Assembly (NCBI GenBank): GCA_028140145.1
Contig: JAOIOC010000003.1
Span: 1-64,000, forward strand
Length of the DNA stretch: 64,000 nucleotides
Source of the DNA: SAR86 cluster bacterium
GTDB lineage: Bacteria; Pseudomonadota; Gammaproteobacteria; Magnimaribacterales; AG-339-G14
Reading direction: 5' to 3'
Shown one piece after another: positions 7,074-15,587 of the stretch (its first letter is position 1; every line of letters begins with the position of its first letter). A program made the translations under genes and the position numbers. Under the pieces are notes generated by a model, which saw nothing but the letters and a program-made list of their open reading frames with translations, was not told the origin of the DNA and searched no databases.

Positions 7074-8075
7074 ATGAAAAGAATAGAAATAGAAAAACCT
7101 GGCGGGCTAGATAAACTTAAATTTGTAGATGCAGAAAAACCAAAGCCTTTGAGCGATGAGGTTCTTTTGAAAGTTTCGCACAGCAGCCTAAATTATCACG
7201 ACCTTCTTGTCGCTATTGGTTTTATTCCTACTGAAGATAAGAGAGTACCTCTTGGTGATGCTGGCTGTACCGTTGAAGAAATCGGAGAGTCGGTCAATGA
7301 ATGGAAAACCGGAGATCAAGTGATGAGCGTGAGTTTCCCGAGATGGATAGATGGTCCACCAAAATATGAATACTTTAGCTTCATTGGAGATAACGAAGAC
7401 GGTTATGGAAGTGAGTACATGACCATTAAAGCTAATGCATTGACTCCGATTCCTAATGATTGGTCTTTGCAAGAAGCAGCTACATTACCTTGCGCAGGAC
7501 TCACTGCTTGGCGAGCAATAATGGAAGAAGGAAACCTTCAACCAAACGAAACAATTTTGGTCCAAGGGTCAGGCGGTGTTTCCATTTTTGCTCTTCAATT
7601 AGCTAAGGCTCATGGAGCAAATGTAATTGCGACGACCTCTTCTGATGAAAAAGCTGAAAAATTAAAATCCCTAGGCGCTGATGAAGTAGTTAATTACAAA
7701 GAACATCCTCAGTGGGGAAAAGAAGTCTTGAAGTTAACGGCGAATGAAGGGGTAGATCATGTCGTTGAAGTTGCAGGAGGAGATTCTTTTAATGAATCAA
7801 TTCGATGTGCCAAATTAGGCGGCCATATTTCCATCATAGGAATCTTAGACGGCAATACCAGTGAAATACTATTGCCAAGACTTTTCGCTAAGCAACTTCG
7901 AACTTCAGGAATATCCATGGGCAGCCAAAAATCTCAAAGAGATATGGTTGACTTCCTTAATGGGACTGATATCAGGCCAATAATTAGCGATACTTTTAAA
8001 TTAGAGAAGTTAGGAGAAGCGTTTCAATTTCAAATGGATAATAAACATTTTGGCAAAATCTCAATTGAGATTTGA
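7074..8075 (+). CDS. MDR-family NAD(P)-dependent alcohol dehydrogenase / quinone oxidoreductase-like
   Basis: The track begins at a TTG (7059). The ATG at 7074 (MKRIEIEKPGGL) is the more likely start and gives 333 residues. A GroES-like N-terminal domain is followed by a Rossmann domain with VQGSGGVSIFALQLAKAHGA (about 145-165), the NADP-binding signature. The structural and catalytic zinc ligands of classical alcohol dehydrogenases are not evident, which fits the zinc-independent or medium-chain quinone reductase-like branch. Substrate unknown. It stands alone, with a 122-nt gap to the next gene. Confidence 0.85.
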   Translation: MKRIEIEKPGGLDKLKFVDAEKPKPLSDEVLLKVSHSSLNYHDLLVAIGFIPTEDKRVPLGDAGCTVEEIGESVNEWKTGDQVMSVSFPRWIDGPPKYEYFSFIGDNEDGYGSEYMTIKANALTPIPNDWSLQEAATLPCAGLTAWRAIMEEGNLQPNETILVQGSGGVSIFALQLAKAHGANVIATTSSDEKAEKLKSLGADEVVNYKEHPQWGKEVLKLTANEGVDHVVEVAGGDSFNESIRCAKLGGHISIIGILDGNTSEILLPRLFAKQLRTSGISMGSQKSQRDMVDFLNGTDIRPIISDTFKLEKLGEAFQFQMDNKHFGKISIEI

Positions 8076-8107
8076 ATTATTTTCAACCCTAATAATTTAT
8101 TCACTTT

Positions 8108-8124
8108 TGACATTAAATATGTCA
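8108..8124. promoter_or_regulatory. palindrome TGACAT-N5-ATGTCA upstream of the DUF3604 gene
   Basis: A 6-bp perfect inverted repeat spaced by 5 nt overlaps a TTGACA-like hexamer (8107-8112) about 85 nt before the ATG at 8198. The layout suits a regulator-binding site over a promoter, but no matching regulator is identified and AT-rich palindromes of this size arise by chance. Confidence 0.3.
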
Positions 8125-8197
8125 TATTTTTCCTCTCATTCTTGTGCTAATTTATTAGAGAATTAAAGACTATCTGCAAGATTTTTAAGGGGAAAAG

Positions 8198-10255
8198 ATG
8201 TTTAAAGTTTTACTGATATCACTAACAATCATTTTCATTGGTTGTTCAGACTCACTCAAACAGACAAAAGACTTTTCAGAAGAGGCAGACTTAAGTAAAA
8301 GAGAGAATGCCAGGCCTGCTTACAGTGAAGATAGGGACGTTTTTTTTGGTGATCTCCACGTTCATACCAAGCATTCTTTTGATGCCTATATTTTTGGCAC
8401 GACCGCTACTCCAGACGATGCTTATCGATTTGCCCGTGGTGAGTCTATTAAGCATCCATTAGGATTTGACCAACAATTACAAGAACCTTTAGATTTCTTT
8501 GCAGTTACTGATCATGGTTTTTTCATGGGCATGGTCCCCGGTTGGGCTGAAGTTGGATCTAAAGCTTCTAGGCTTCCTGGTGCAGATCACTTTCATGATC
8601 TTAATGCTATTGAAAATGTAAATCTAGACTCAATACCGCAAAGGGTTGGTGCTTTTAGAAATATGGTCAGAACTCTGACAAATTATGATCTGATTGGTGC
8701 TTTCAACGCATGGCGAACGAATAATTTATCTCTAGCAAGCGATATGTACGATCATGGAACGCATCTTGCAGCATGGGCGGATGTGGCTCGCTCAGCTGAA
8801 GAAAATTATGAACCAGGAAAATTAACAACTTTTATTGCTTATGAATTCACATCTTCAATGGCGAATTCAGAAAATCTTCACAGGAACGTAATTTTTGAAG
8901 GTTCGAAAGTGCCGACCAGGCCATTTTCACGAATTGATTCGATAAATCCTGAAGATTTATGGACTTGGATGGATATGCTGAGAGATGAAAAAGGCATCGA
9001 TAGCATAGCAATACCGCATAACAGTAACGGCTCGAATGGTCAGATGTTTGAAGATGAAAAATGGAACGGAGATGTTGTTGATAAAGAGTACGCAGAATTT
9101 AGGATGCGGAATGAGCCTCTTGTAGAAGTGACTCAGGTTAAAGGAACTTCAGAAACTCATCCTCTTCTCTCGCCTAATGACGAGTGGGCTAATTTTGAAA
9201 TCTTTCCTTCTAGAATTGGACAAAACATTTATTCTATTCCATACGGGGGTTACGTCAGAGATGCTTATCTCCGTGGAATGCTTGCAGAATGGGAGGGTAA
9301 AGGTAATCCCTATAAATTTGGTTTAGTGGGAGCCAGTGATACGCACACAGCTGCTTCCTCGTACGATGAATCAAACTATTGGTCAAAAGTGGGTCTGCTT
9401 GACGGTGAAACTTTCCTTAGAGGATCAACCACCCTTGCAAAGGAAGACATTGATCAGATTACTTCATCGGTAAACACCCAAGGTCTCTATCGATTCGTTG
9501 AACAAGACGAAGAATATTTCTTGGATACTTTCTACTCCCGGTGGGGAGCGTCTGGGATTGCTGCAGTTTGGGCTGAAGAAAATACCAGAGAGTCTATTTT
9601 TGCTGGCTTTAGAAGAAAGGAAACTTACGCAACTTCCGGTACAAGAATTAAATTAAGATTCTTTGGAGGCTTTGGCCTAGATGACCTGGATCTAAGTGAT
9701 GAAGAAATCATTTCTATGGCATATGAAAAAGGCGTGAGCATGGGTGGTGATCTTGCTTATAGTTCAGTTGAAAAGCCTTCCTTTATTGTTTGGGCGCAGA
9801 GGGATAAAAACGGTGCTCCACTACAAAGAATTCAAATCATCAAAGGAACCATAGATGAGTTCGATGCTATGCCAAACGAAGAAGTCATCGATGTGATTTG
9901 CTCAAACGGCCTGAAAGTTGATCCCAAGACTAACCGTTGCCCCGATAATGGAGCTAAAGTTGATATAGAAACTTGTGCCTTCTCTATGGATAAAGGTGCC
10001 GCTGAATTAAAAACTATTTGGACCGATGAGAATTATGATCCAACTCAAAAAAACTTTTATTACGTCAGAGTATTGGAGAATCCAACCTGTCGATGGTCAA
10101 CCTGGGATGCTATAAAAACAGGCTCAACAATCAGAAAAGATTTACCTATGTTCATTCAAGAACGTGCTTGGTCCACACCCATCTGGATAAGTTCCATTAG
10201 GCCTGAACAAGCTGCTTTATTTTCTACCGACGACACGGCTTTAGATAACAATTAA
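8198..10255 (+). CDS. DUF3604 lipoprotein
   Basis: A 685-residue protein with a lipoprotein signal (LTIIFIGC, lipidated Cys16) and a good ribosome site (AAGGGGAAAAG). It has the DUF3604 layout: FFGDLHVHTKHSFDA near residue 50 with the HxHxxxS pattern of PHP-type metal sites, AVTDHGFFMG near 107, IPHNSNGSNG near 273, GASDTHTA near 395 and the C-terminal PIWISSI. The family is abundant in marine bacteria and is thought to be hydrolytic or metal-dependent, but is biochemically uncharacterised to my knowledge. It is probably a periplasmic or outer-membrane lipoprotein. The next gene starts 12 nt after its stop. Confidence 0.9.
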   Translation: MFKVLLISLTIIFIGCSDSLKQTKDFSEEADLSKRENARPAYSEDRDVFFGDLHVHTKHSFDAYIFGTTATPDDAYRFARGESIKHPLGFDQQLQEPLDFFAVTDHGFFMGMVPGWAEVGSKASRLPGADHFHDLNAIENVNLDSIPQRVGAFRNMVRTLTNYDLIGAFNAWRTNNLSLASDMYDHGTHLAAWADVARSAEENYEPGKLTTFIAYEFTSSMANSENLHRNVIFEGSKVPTRPFSRIDSINPEDLWTWMDMLRDEKGIDSIAIPHNSNGSNGQMFEDEKWNGDVVDKEYAEFRMRNEPLVEVTQVKGTSETHPLLSPNDEWANFEIFPSRIGQNIYSIPYGGYVRDAYLRGMLAEWEGKGNPYKFGLVGASDTHTAASSYDESNYWSKVGLLDGETFLRGSTTLAKEDIDQITSSVNTQGLYRFVEQDEEYFLDTFYSRWGASGIAAVWAEENTRESIFAGFRRKETYATSGTRIKLRFFGGFGLDDLDLSDEEIISMAYEKGVSMGGDLAYSSVEKPSFIVWAQRDKNGAPLQRIQIIKGTIDEFDAMPNEEVIDVICSNGLKVDPKTNRCPDNGAKVDIETCAFSMDKGAAELKTIWTDENYDPTQKNFYYVRVLENPTCRWSTWDAIKTGSTIRKDLPMFIQERAWSTPIWISSIRPEQAALFSTDDTALDNN

Positions 10256-10267
10256 AGTTAAAGAATT

Positions 10268-11140
10268 ATGATTTTAATGGACGGAAGTATGGGAAATGAA
10301 CTTCTGGCCAGAAGATCCGATTTGATTTCAGGTCTTTGGTCTGCTCAGTACCTAATAGATGCGCCAGAGCTGGTTAAAGAAGTTCATTTGGAATACATCA
10401 ATTCAGGTGCTGACCTAATAATCACCAATACCTACTCAACCATTCCAAGTTATCTGTCTAAAAAAAATGCTGTAGATAAAATGCCGGCTCTTATTCGTCT
10501 TGCTGGTGAACTTGCAAGAGAAGCTGTTCAAGATTCCAAAAAAGAAGTTATTGTTGCTGGTTCCTTGCCTCCATTGGAAGAAAGCTACCGACCGGATCTT
10601 GTCATAGATTCAGAAGAAGCTGTTCCAATTTATGAAACTCTCGTAAAAGAGCTTACTCCGTATGTTGATATTTTTATTTGTGAAACTATGTCATCGACCA
10701 AAGAGATGCAACATGTCATGCAAGCTTTACACAATCTTGAGAATGAAAAGCCTGTTTGGATTGCATGGTCTCTTAAAGAAGATCAAAAAAATAAACTGCG
10801 GAGCGGAGAGTCCATCAAGGAAGCTTTCAAAGCTTCTGCTTCGATAGAGCCTGAGGCATATTTGTTTAACTGTACAGATCCCTATGCGATTACTGAGGGG
10901 TTTAAAGAATTGAAAGAATTAACTCAAAAACCAATAGGCGGCTATCCAAATGTCTTTAATGTTCCTGATGGTTGGACCCTTGATAACGATGTTCAGGTAT
11001 CAGTAAGAGATTTGTCAGTTGAAAAGTTTTTAGAATTTGCAGAGGAATGGCGAAATCTTGGAGCATCCATAATAGGTGGCTGTTGTGGAATCGGCCCTAA
11101 ATTCATCAAGGCTCTAGCAGAAAAAAATAAATCGACATAA
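10268..11140 (+). CDS. homocysteine S-methyltransferase family protein
   Basis: A 290-residue protein with the Pfam S-methyl_trans layout. It begins LMDGSMGNELLARR, has ITNTYST near residue 58, and carries the zinc ligands in LFNCTDP (near 200) and GGCCGIGP (near 272). Members move a methyl group from S-methylmethionine or related donors to homocysteine, or act on other thiols. It matches MmuM-type enzymes in length. It follows the DUF3604 gene by 12 nt and precedes a TetR gene, so its substrate may be an unusual methylated compound (inference). Confidence 0.85.
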   Translation: MILMDGSMGNELLARRSDLISGLWSAQYLIDAPELVKEVHLEYINSGADLIITNTYSTIPSYLSKKNAVDKMPALIRLAGELAREAVQDSKKEVIVAGSLPPLEESYRPDLVIDSEEAVPIYETLVKELTPYVDIFICETMSSTKEMQHVMQALHNLENEKPVWIAWSLKEDQKNKLRSGESIKEAFKASASIEPEAYLFNCTDPYAITEGFKELKELTQKPIGGYPNVFNVPDGWTLDNDVQVSVRDLSVEKFLEFAEEWRNLGASIIGGCCGIGPKFIKALAEKNKST

Positions 11141-11150
11141 AGTCATTTTT

Positions 11151-11175
11151 TTGTCATTTTTATGTAAGATGACAA
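11151..11175. promoter_or_regulatory. candidate TetR operator: TTGTCAT-N11-ATGACAA
   Basis: A perfect 7-bp inverted repeat ends two bases before the start codon of the TetR gene (11177). A third half-like AGTCAT lies at 11141-11146. TetR regulators often bind such palindromes next to their own gene, so autoregulation is a reasonable inference. Confidence 0.45.
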
Positions 11176-11176
11176 C

Positions 11177-11833
11177 ATGCAAACTAGAAAGGCAACCAAC
11201 AGATCTAAGTTAATCAAAGCTGCAGCAGTACTCATCGAAAGTGATGGTTATAAAAACATAGACGTTACTAAAGTTACTAAAGAAGCCAAATTAGGCTACG
11301 GTACTTTTTATAATCATTTTTCAGATATCACAGATCTATTTGAAGAAATAACAAAAGAAGTGATCATCAGTATTCAAGATTTTGTAATCGATCTAACAAG
11401 TCATGAAACTAGTTTTCTTAAGCAGATTTTCATTAGGAATTACTTTCAATTTCATGCCTTTTACGGGTCTCCTATCCTTGAATGGGTCGCGGAAAATCCT
11501 ACGTTTTTAATGAAGCTATGGGATGAAAATACAAAAGGTGTTACCGATAACATGATCAAAAAAGCCATAAAAGAAGGTGAGCTAGAGGGAGAGCCTCTAG
11601 AACTTTTAGATCGGTTTGAGAATATTAGAGAAACTTATCGATGGAACTTCCTAGGTTCCCTCCACTCACTGCTTGCTGGGAAAGATCCAAACAAAGCTTT
11701 TGTAGAAAGTACTGAAGGTGTCGATATCTTTTCTATGCCGTATGAGAAAAAACATGAATTTCTCTCTTCTATCGTTTCAGACTATAAGAAACATTCCTCA
11801 AATATACAGAAAATATTTTTAAATAATTCGTAG
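11177..11833 (+). CDS. TetR/AcrR family transcriptional regulator
   Basis: A 218-residue protein. The N-terminal helix-turn-helix is typical: SKLIKAAAVLIESDGYKNID, then VTKVTKEAKLGYGTFYNHF (about residues 10-50). The C-terminal ligand domain is unremarkable and its inducer cannot be predicted. The palindrome at 11151-11175 is a candidate operator. Its stop shares one base with the GTG start of the GH5-like gene downstream, so the two are co-transcribed, which makes the GH5-like gene a likely target or partner. Confidence 0.9.
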   Translation: MQTRKATNRSKLIKAAAVLIESDGYKNIDVTKVTKEAKLGYGTFYNHFSDITDLFEEITKEVIISIQDFVIDLTSHETSFLKQIFIRNYFQFHAFYGSPILEWVAENPTFLMKLWDENTKGVTDNMIKKAIKEGELEGEPLELLDRFENIRETYRWNFLGSLHSLLAGKDPNKAFVESTEGVDIFSMPYEKKHEFLSSIVSDYKKHSSNIQKIFLNNS

Positions 11834-12879
11834 TGTGGAATAAAAAAGACATTAACGAATGGTACTCAATACATGAGTGGTTAGTAGGTTGTAACTATTT
11901 ACCAAGTACAGCTATCAATCAGTTAGAGATGTTTCAAAACGAAAGCTTTGATTTAGAAACAAATCAAAGAGAAATCGGTTGGGCAAGTGACATTGGCTTC
12001 AACAGTTTACGAATTTATCTACATGATTTGCTTTGGCAGGATAAAGAAAATTTTAAAAAACGACTTAATGAAATTCTAGCCCTATGCGAAGATTTAAATA
12101 TAAAACCCATCTTGGTCCTGTTTGATGATTGTCACAGACCTTTTCCCAAACTTGGCAAACAACCTCTACCAGTCAGAGGAGTTCATAATTCTGGCTGGAA
12201 ACAAAGCCCTGGACACGAAATTGTCAGAGAAATTGCAAAGGGTAATAAGGAAGAAGAAGCAAGACTAAAATTATTTACTCAAGAAATCCTCGATGATTTT
12301 CGAGACGATGAAAGAATCTTATTATGGGATCTATACAACGAACCCGGTCAATTTGGTATTGGTGACGAATCTAATATTCTTTTAGGTAAAGTTTGGGATT
12401 GGGCCTTTGAAGTTCGTCCATCACAGCCCTTAACTGCCTGCCTTGATGGCACGATTGGCGATAAAAATATTCAGACCAATAAAGAAAAATCAGATGTCAT
12501 TACTTTCCATGTCTATGAACACCAAAAGGTAATTCCTATCATTGAAGAACTAAAAGAAATTGGTAGACCTCTTATATGCACTGAATACATGGCAAGGGAA
12601 TTTGGTACGACATTTGAATTTACCTTGCCTATCTTTAAAGAGCACAACATTGGAGCATATAACTGGGGTCTTGTTGCAGGCAAAAGTCAGACGCATTTTG
12701 GCTGGGAAACTATCTTAAAATTCAAAGAACTGAAAGATAAAGGAGATTTTGTAAGAGAAGGAGAACCTCTTCCAGAACCAGATATTTGGTTTCACGATAT
12801 TTTCAGGATTAATGGCTCTCCTTATAATCAAAGTGAAATTGACTTTATAAAAACAATCACCAAAGAGCTACAGGATTAA
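11833..12879 (+). CDS. GH5-like (cellulase-superfamily) protein
   Basis: A 348-residue protein with a GTG start overlapping the TetR stop by one base. The clan GH-A TIM-barrel pattern is visible: IGFNSLRIYLHDLLW near residue 55, LLWDLYNEPGQFG near 160 with the acid/base Glu, and LICTEYMAREF near 250 with the nucleophile Glu. There is no signal peptide, so it would act in the cytoplasm, perhaps on short imported glycosides. Its 3' end overlaps the convergent cyclase gene by 23 nt. Confidence 0.75.
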   Translation: MWNKKDINEWYSIHEWLVGCNYLPSTAINQLEMFQNESFDLETNQREIGWASDIGFNSLRIYLHDLLWQDKENFKKRLNEILALCEDLNIKPILVLFDDCHRPFPKLGKQPLPVRGVHNSGWKQSPGHEIVREIAKGNKEEEARLKLFTQEILDDFRDDERILLWDLYNEPGQFGIGDESNILLGKVWDWAFEVRPSQPLTACLDGTIGDKNIQTNKEKSDVITFHVYEHQKVIPIIEELKEIGRPLICTEYMAREFGTTFEFTLPIFKEHNIGAYNWGLVAGKSQTHFGWETILKFKELKDKGDFVREGEPLPEPDIWFHDIFRINGSPYNQSEIDFIKTITKELQD

Positions 12880-13798
12880 TAATCATTTGAACTGCTCCTT
12901 TTAATTTTGCCTGGCCTAAGACAAATAAAAATTCACTAACGCCTTCGCTTGCCAATCTTCCTGTATTCATGGTCTCAAGAATATAAATCCCATTTTCTTT
13001 GATAAGAGTTACATGATCATAAAAAACTTTATCGCCCTCAATAGGTGGAACAGCTCCTACACCCCAAGTATCAGATCCAACTGCCATAGGATTTAAGGAT
13101 GCAAGATATCTTGCTGCGTCATTAGTTATGCCTGGCTCAGTAGAGACCCATTCTTGCGGATTTTGTTTAAGCTTTGCGTCTGTCCATCCAGTATGGAAAA
13201 TTATAATGTCGCCATCTTTAAACTTAATATTCTGTTTTTTTGCAGCTCTTTTAATATCGTCGACTGTTATTGGTTCTCCGCCCTTCATAAATTTCACATT
13301 TTTTAAAGAAGTCATATCTAAAAGTACTCCTCTCCCAACCAAAGGGGGGATTTTTTCAATACCAAATTTTGTCATGCCATTAATGAATGCAAATTCCTTG
13401 CCGGGAGTACAATTATAAAATTCCTGGCTTTCTCCAAGGTGTCCCAAACTATCAATTTGTGAACCAGTACCTAGCCACATCTGCAGTACATCGTCATTTG
13501 CCGACATGTCCCATCCGTAATCCCCAATTGCGACTCGACCAAAATGCTGATCAGGTTGAACAACTTGTAGCTGAGTGTATCTTGGAGGAAAAGCCGGCAT
13601 GCCTGGCTCAATAACTACTCCAAGTCCGTGAGATTTTCCTTGTTTGACGAGTTTTAATGCCTCTAAAGTGTTTTGATTCGATATTAGGTTTGCCGATCCT
13701 ATCTGATCGTTAGGTCCCCATTTAGAAGTTACACACTCATTTCCGAAGTTAAAAAAGGAACTTGATAAAATCGAAATTAGAATTAAGAATTTTTTCAT
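12857..13798 (-). CDS. exported cyclase family protein (kynurenine formamidase-like)
   Basis: The ATG at 13798 is preceded by TTTAGGAGAGAT and starts a signal peptide (MKKFLILISILSSSFF), so the track start at 13849 is too early; the product is 313 residues. It belongs to the cyclase superfamily (PF04199), metal-dependent hydrolases such as kynurenine formamidase. The metal motif reads GTGSQIDSLGHLG, with Gln where formamidases have His, as in a related subgroup. IIFHTGWTD and NPMAVGSDTWGV are also typical. A paralogue lies at 58418-59434. Confidence 0.8.
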   Translation of the reverse strand: MKKFLILISILSSSFFNFGNECVTSKWGPNDQIGSANLISNQNTLEALKLVKQGKSHGLGVVIEPGMPAFPPRYTQLQVVQPDQHFGRVAIGDYGWDMSANDDVLQMWLGTGSQIDSLGHLGESQEFYNCTPGKEFAFINGMTKFGIEKIPPLVGRGVLLDMTSLKNVKFMKGGEPITVDDIKRAAKKQNIKFKDGDIIIFHTGWTDAKLKQNPQEWVSTEPGITNDAARYLASLNPMAVGSDTWGVGAVPPIEGDKVFYDHVTLIKENGIYILETMNTGRLASEGVSEFLFVLGQAKLKGAVQMIINPVALW

Positions 13799-14004
13799 AT
13801 CTCTCCTAAATATTTTTAAATGTATCTTTACTTTAATATTTTTTTTCAAGTTTTTACAAACTTACGCAATATTTGTAGTTGAGAGTTAAGCCAAGTAACT
13901 TTGCCTTTAATTAACTCAAGTTCGAAAGATTAGTAAAGACTTTCGGTCATCTGGAAATATTCTCCCATCATTAGGAACAAAGACGCGACTGATTTTCTAA
14001 TTAA

Positions 14005-14124
14005 TTAGTCTTCAGCTTTTTCTTTTTCTTGATAATTTTTTTTAGCTTCTAAATATTCCTCTTCAGATAGCTTATGCCAACCTATGCATTTACCAATTGG
14101 ACTTCTTCCACATCCACAATCCAT
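14005..14124 (-). CDS. 39-aa Cys/His protein, CDGSH-like
   Basis: The reverse strand encodes MDCGCGRSPIGKCIGWHKLS followed by an acidic/basic helix (EEEYLEAKKNYQEKEKAED). C-x-C-x2-S-x4-C-x-G-x-H is close to the CDGSH iron-sulfur signature (C-x-C-x2-S-x3-P-x-C-D-G-x-H), one residue shorter and lacking the Asp. The start has a GGAG ribosome site. It lies 20 nt downstream of the aminotransferase gene and is probably co-transcribed. Iron-sulfur or zinc binding is likely but unproven. I see nothing convincing in the 206 nt between this gene and 13799. Confidence 0.65.
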   Translation of the reverse strand: MDCGCGRSPIGKCIGWHKLSEEEYLEAKKNYQEKEKAED

Positions 14125-14144
14125 TTATGACTCCTACCATCATA

Positions 14145-15521
14145 TTAATGAACTTTCATTATCTCATCTTTTGCTTCTTGCAAAGACTTTTTTAGTTTGT
14201 CTGTAAGCTCATCAACTTCCTTTTCAGAAATAATCAAGGGCGGACAGAGAGCAACGGTGTCCAGTATGGGCCTCACAATAAGACCATTCTTTTGACAGGT
14301 ATCGCTTAAAATTTTGCCGGCTTTGCCTGCTTCTTCAAAAGCGATCTTGTTTAAAGGATCTTTGTACAATTCAATACCAGCAATCAAACCAATTCCTCTG
14401 ACTTCACCAACGTAGTCTTCCTCGAGGATTTCTTTTATAGAATTTTGAAAGTATTCGCCTACTTTTTTTGCGTGTTGAAAAACCTTATCTCGCTCATAAA
14501 TTTCTAACGTTTTAAGAGCAACCGCACAAGAAACGGGGTGCCCAGAATAAGTATAGCCGTGACCAAAAACTCCTATGTCTCCGCTAGCTTCTTTGATGGG
14601 CTCAAATAATTCGTCGTTCACAATAACTGCACTAATTGGAATATAGCCAGATGAGAGTGCTTTGGCTATGGTCATCGAAGTTGGTTTTATTTCATATGTT
14701 TCAGAACCAAATGCATTTCCTGTTCTTCCGAAAGCAGTGACCACTTCATCGACAATTAAAGGGATATCGAATTTATCTAAAACATCTTGAATAGCAGGGA
14801 AATAACCTTTTGGCGGGAGTATTACTCCGCCAGCCCCCATCAAAGGCTCAGCGATCATTGCAGCAATAGATTCCGGCCCTTCATCAAGTATCGTTTTTTC
14901 TAAAGTCTCTGATAAGCGCCTTACATAGTCTTCTTCAGTCTCTCCTTCTTTGCCTTCTTTAAAATAGTGTGGGGTTTCAGTGTGAATAAAATTTTCTTGT
15001 GGCAGATCAAATAATTTATGTTGGTTTGGCAATCCAGTCATACTAGCGCTGGTAACAGTAACTCCGTGATACCCTTTTTTTCTCGCGATCATTTTCTTCT
15101 TTTTCTCTTTCCCCAGCTTATTATTTGCGTAAGTGAATAATTTATATTGTGTATCGTTAGAATCAGAGCCTGAGAGACCAAAAAAAACTTTTCCTGATGA
15201 AAAAGGAGACATTTCAATCAATTTTTCAGCCAAAAGAATTGCAGGTTCATGAGATTTTGAAGCAAATAAAGTTGAGTACCCAAGCTTGGACATCTGTTCC
15301 TTAGCTGCATCTGCCAGTTCGGTGACACCATGACCAAGTGAAGTACACCAAAGACCGGCAAGACCATCAATGTATTTTTTTCCATCTTTATCGAAGATAT
15401 AGATACCTTCACCTCTTTCCAAAATGAGCACATCTTGGGTTATATGACTTTTAAGATTTGTAATTGGATGGAATAGATAATCCCTATCTAATGCTTCTAA
15501 ATCAAAATTTTTTGCTTTCAC
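14145..15521 (-). CDS. class III (omega) aminotransferase
   Basis: A 458-residue PLP-dependent aminotransferase of fold type I, class III. Visible features are YIDGLAGLWCTSLGHG near residue 50, the cofactor Asp in LIVDEVVTAFGRTG near 260, and the PLP-lysine in TIAKALSSGYIPIS near 290. It is of the length and style of omega-amine:pyruvate transaminases (putrescine, taurine, beta-alanine type); the exact amine is unknown. It lies 66 nt downstream of the SDR gene in the minus-strand cluster 20868-14005 and may belong to the same pathway. Confidence 0.9.
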   Translation of the reverse strand: MKAKNFDLEALDRDYLFHPITNLKSHITQDVLILERGEGIYIFDKDGKKYIDGLAGLWCTSLGHGVTELADAAKEQMSKLGYSTLFASKSHEPAILLAEKLIEMSPFSSGKVFFGLSGSDSNDTQYKLFTYANNKLGKEKKKKMIARKKGYHGVTVTSASMTGLPNQHKLFDLPQENFIHTETPHYFKEGKEGETEEDYVRRLSETLEKTILDEGPESIAAMIAEPLMGAGGVILPPKGYFPAIQDVLDKFDIPLIVDEVVTAFGRTGNAFGSETYEIKPTSMTIAKALSSGYIPISAVIVNDELFEPIKEASGDIGVFGHGYTYSGHPVSCAVALKTLEIYERDKVFQHAKKVGEYFQNSIKEILEEDYVGEVRGIGLIAGIELYKDPLNKIAFEEAGKAGKILSDTCQKNGLIVRPILDTVALCPPLIISEKEVDELTDKLKKSLQEAKDEIMKVH

Positions 15522-15587
15522 GATCGCAATAGTACATTTGTACGAGGAAATTTAAAAGTAAGAAGTTGAATCAAATTTTAGGACAAA

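Noticed and set aside
13923-13945. CGAAAG...CTTTCG inverted repeat and a GTTCGAA resembling a tRNA T-loop
   Set aside because: No matching acceptor, D or anticodon stem can be drawn, and the repeat is only 6 bp.
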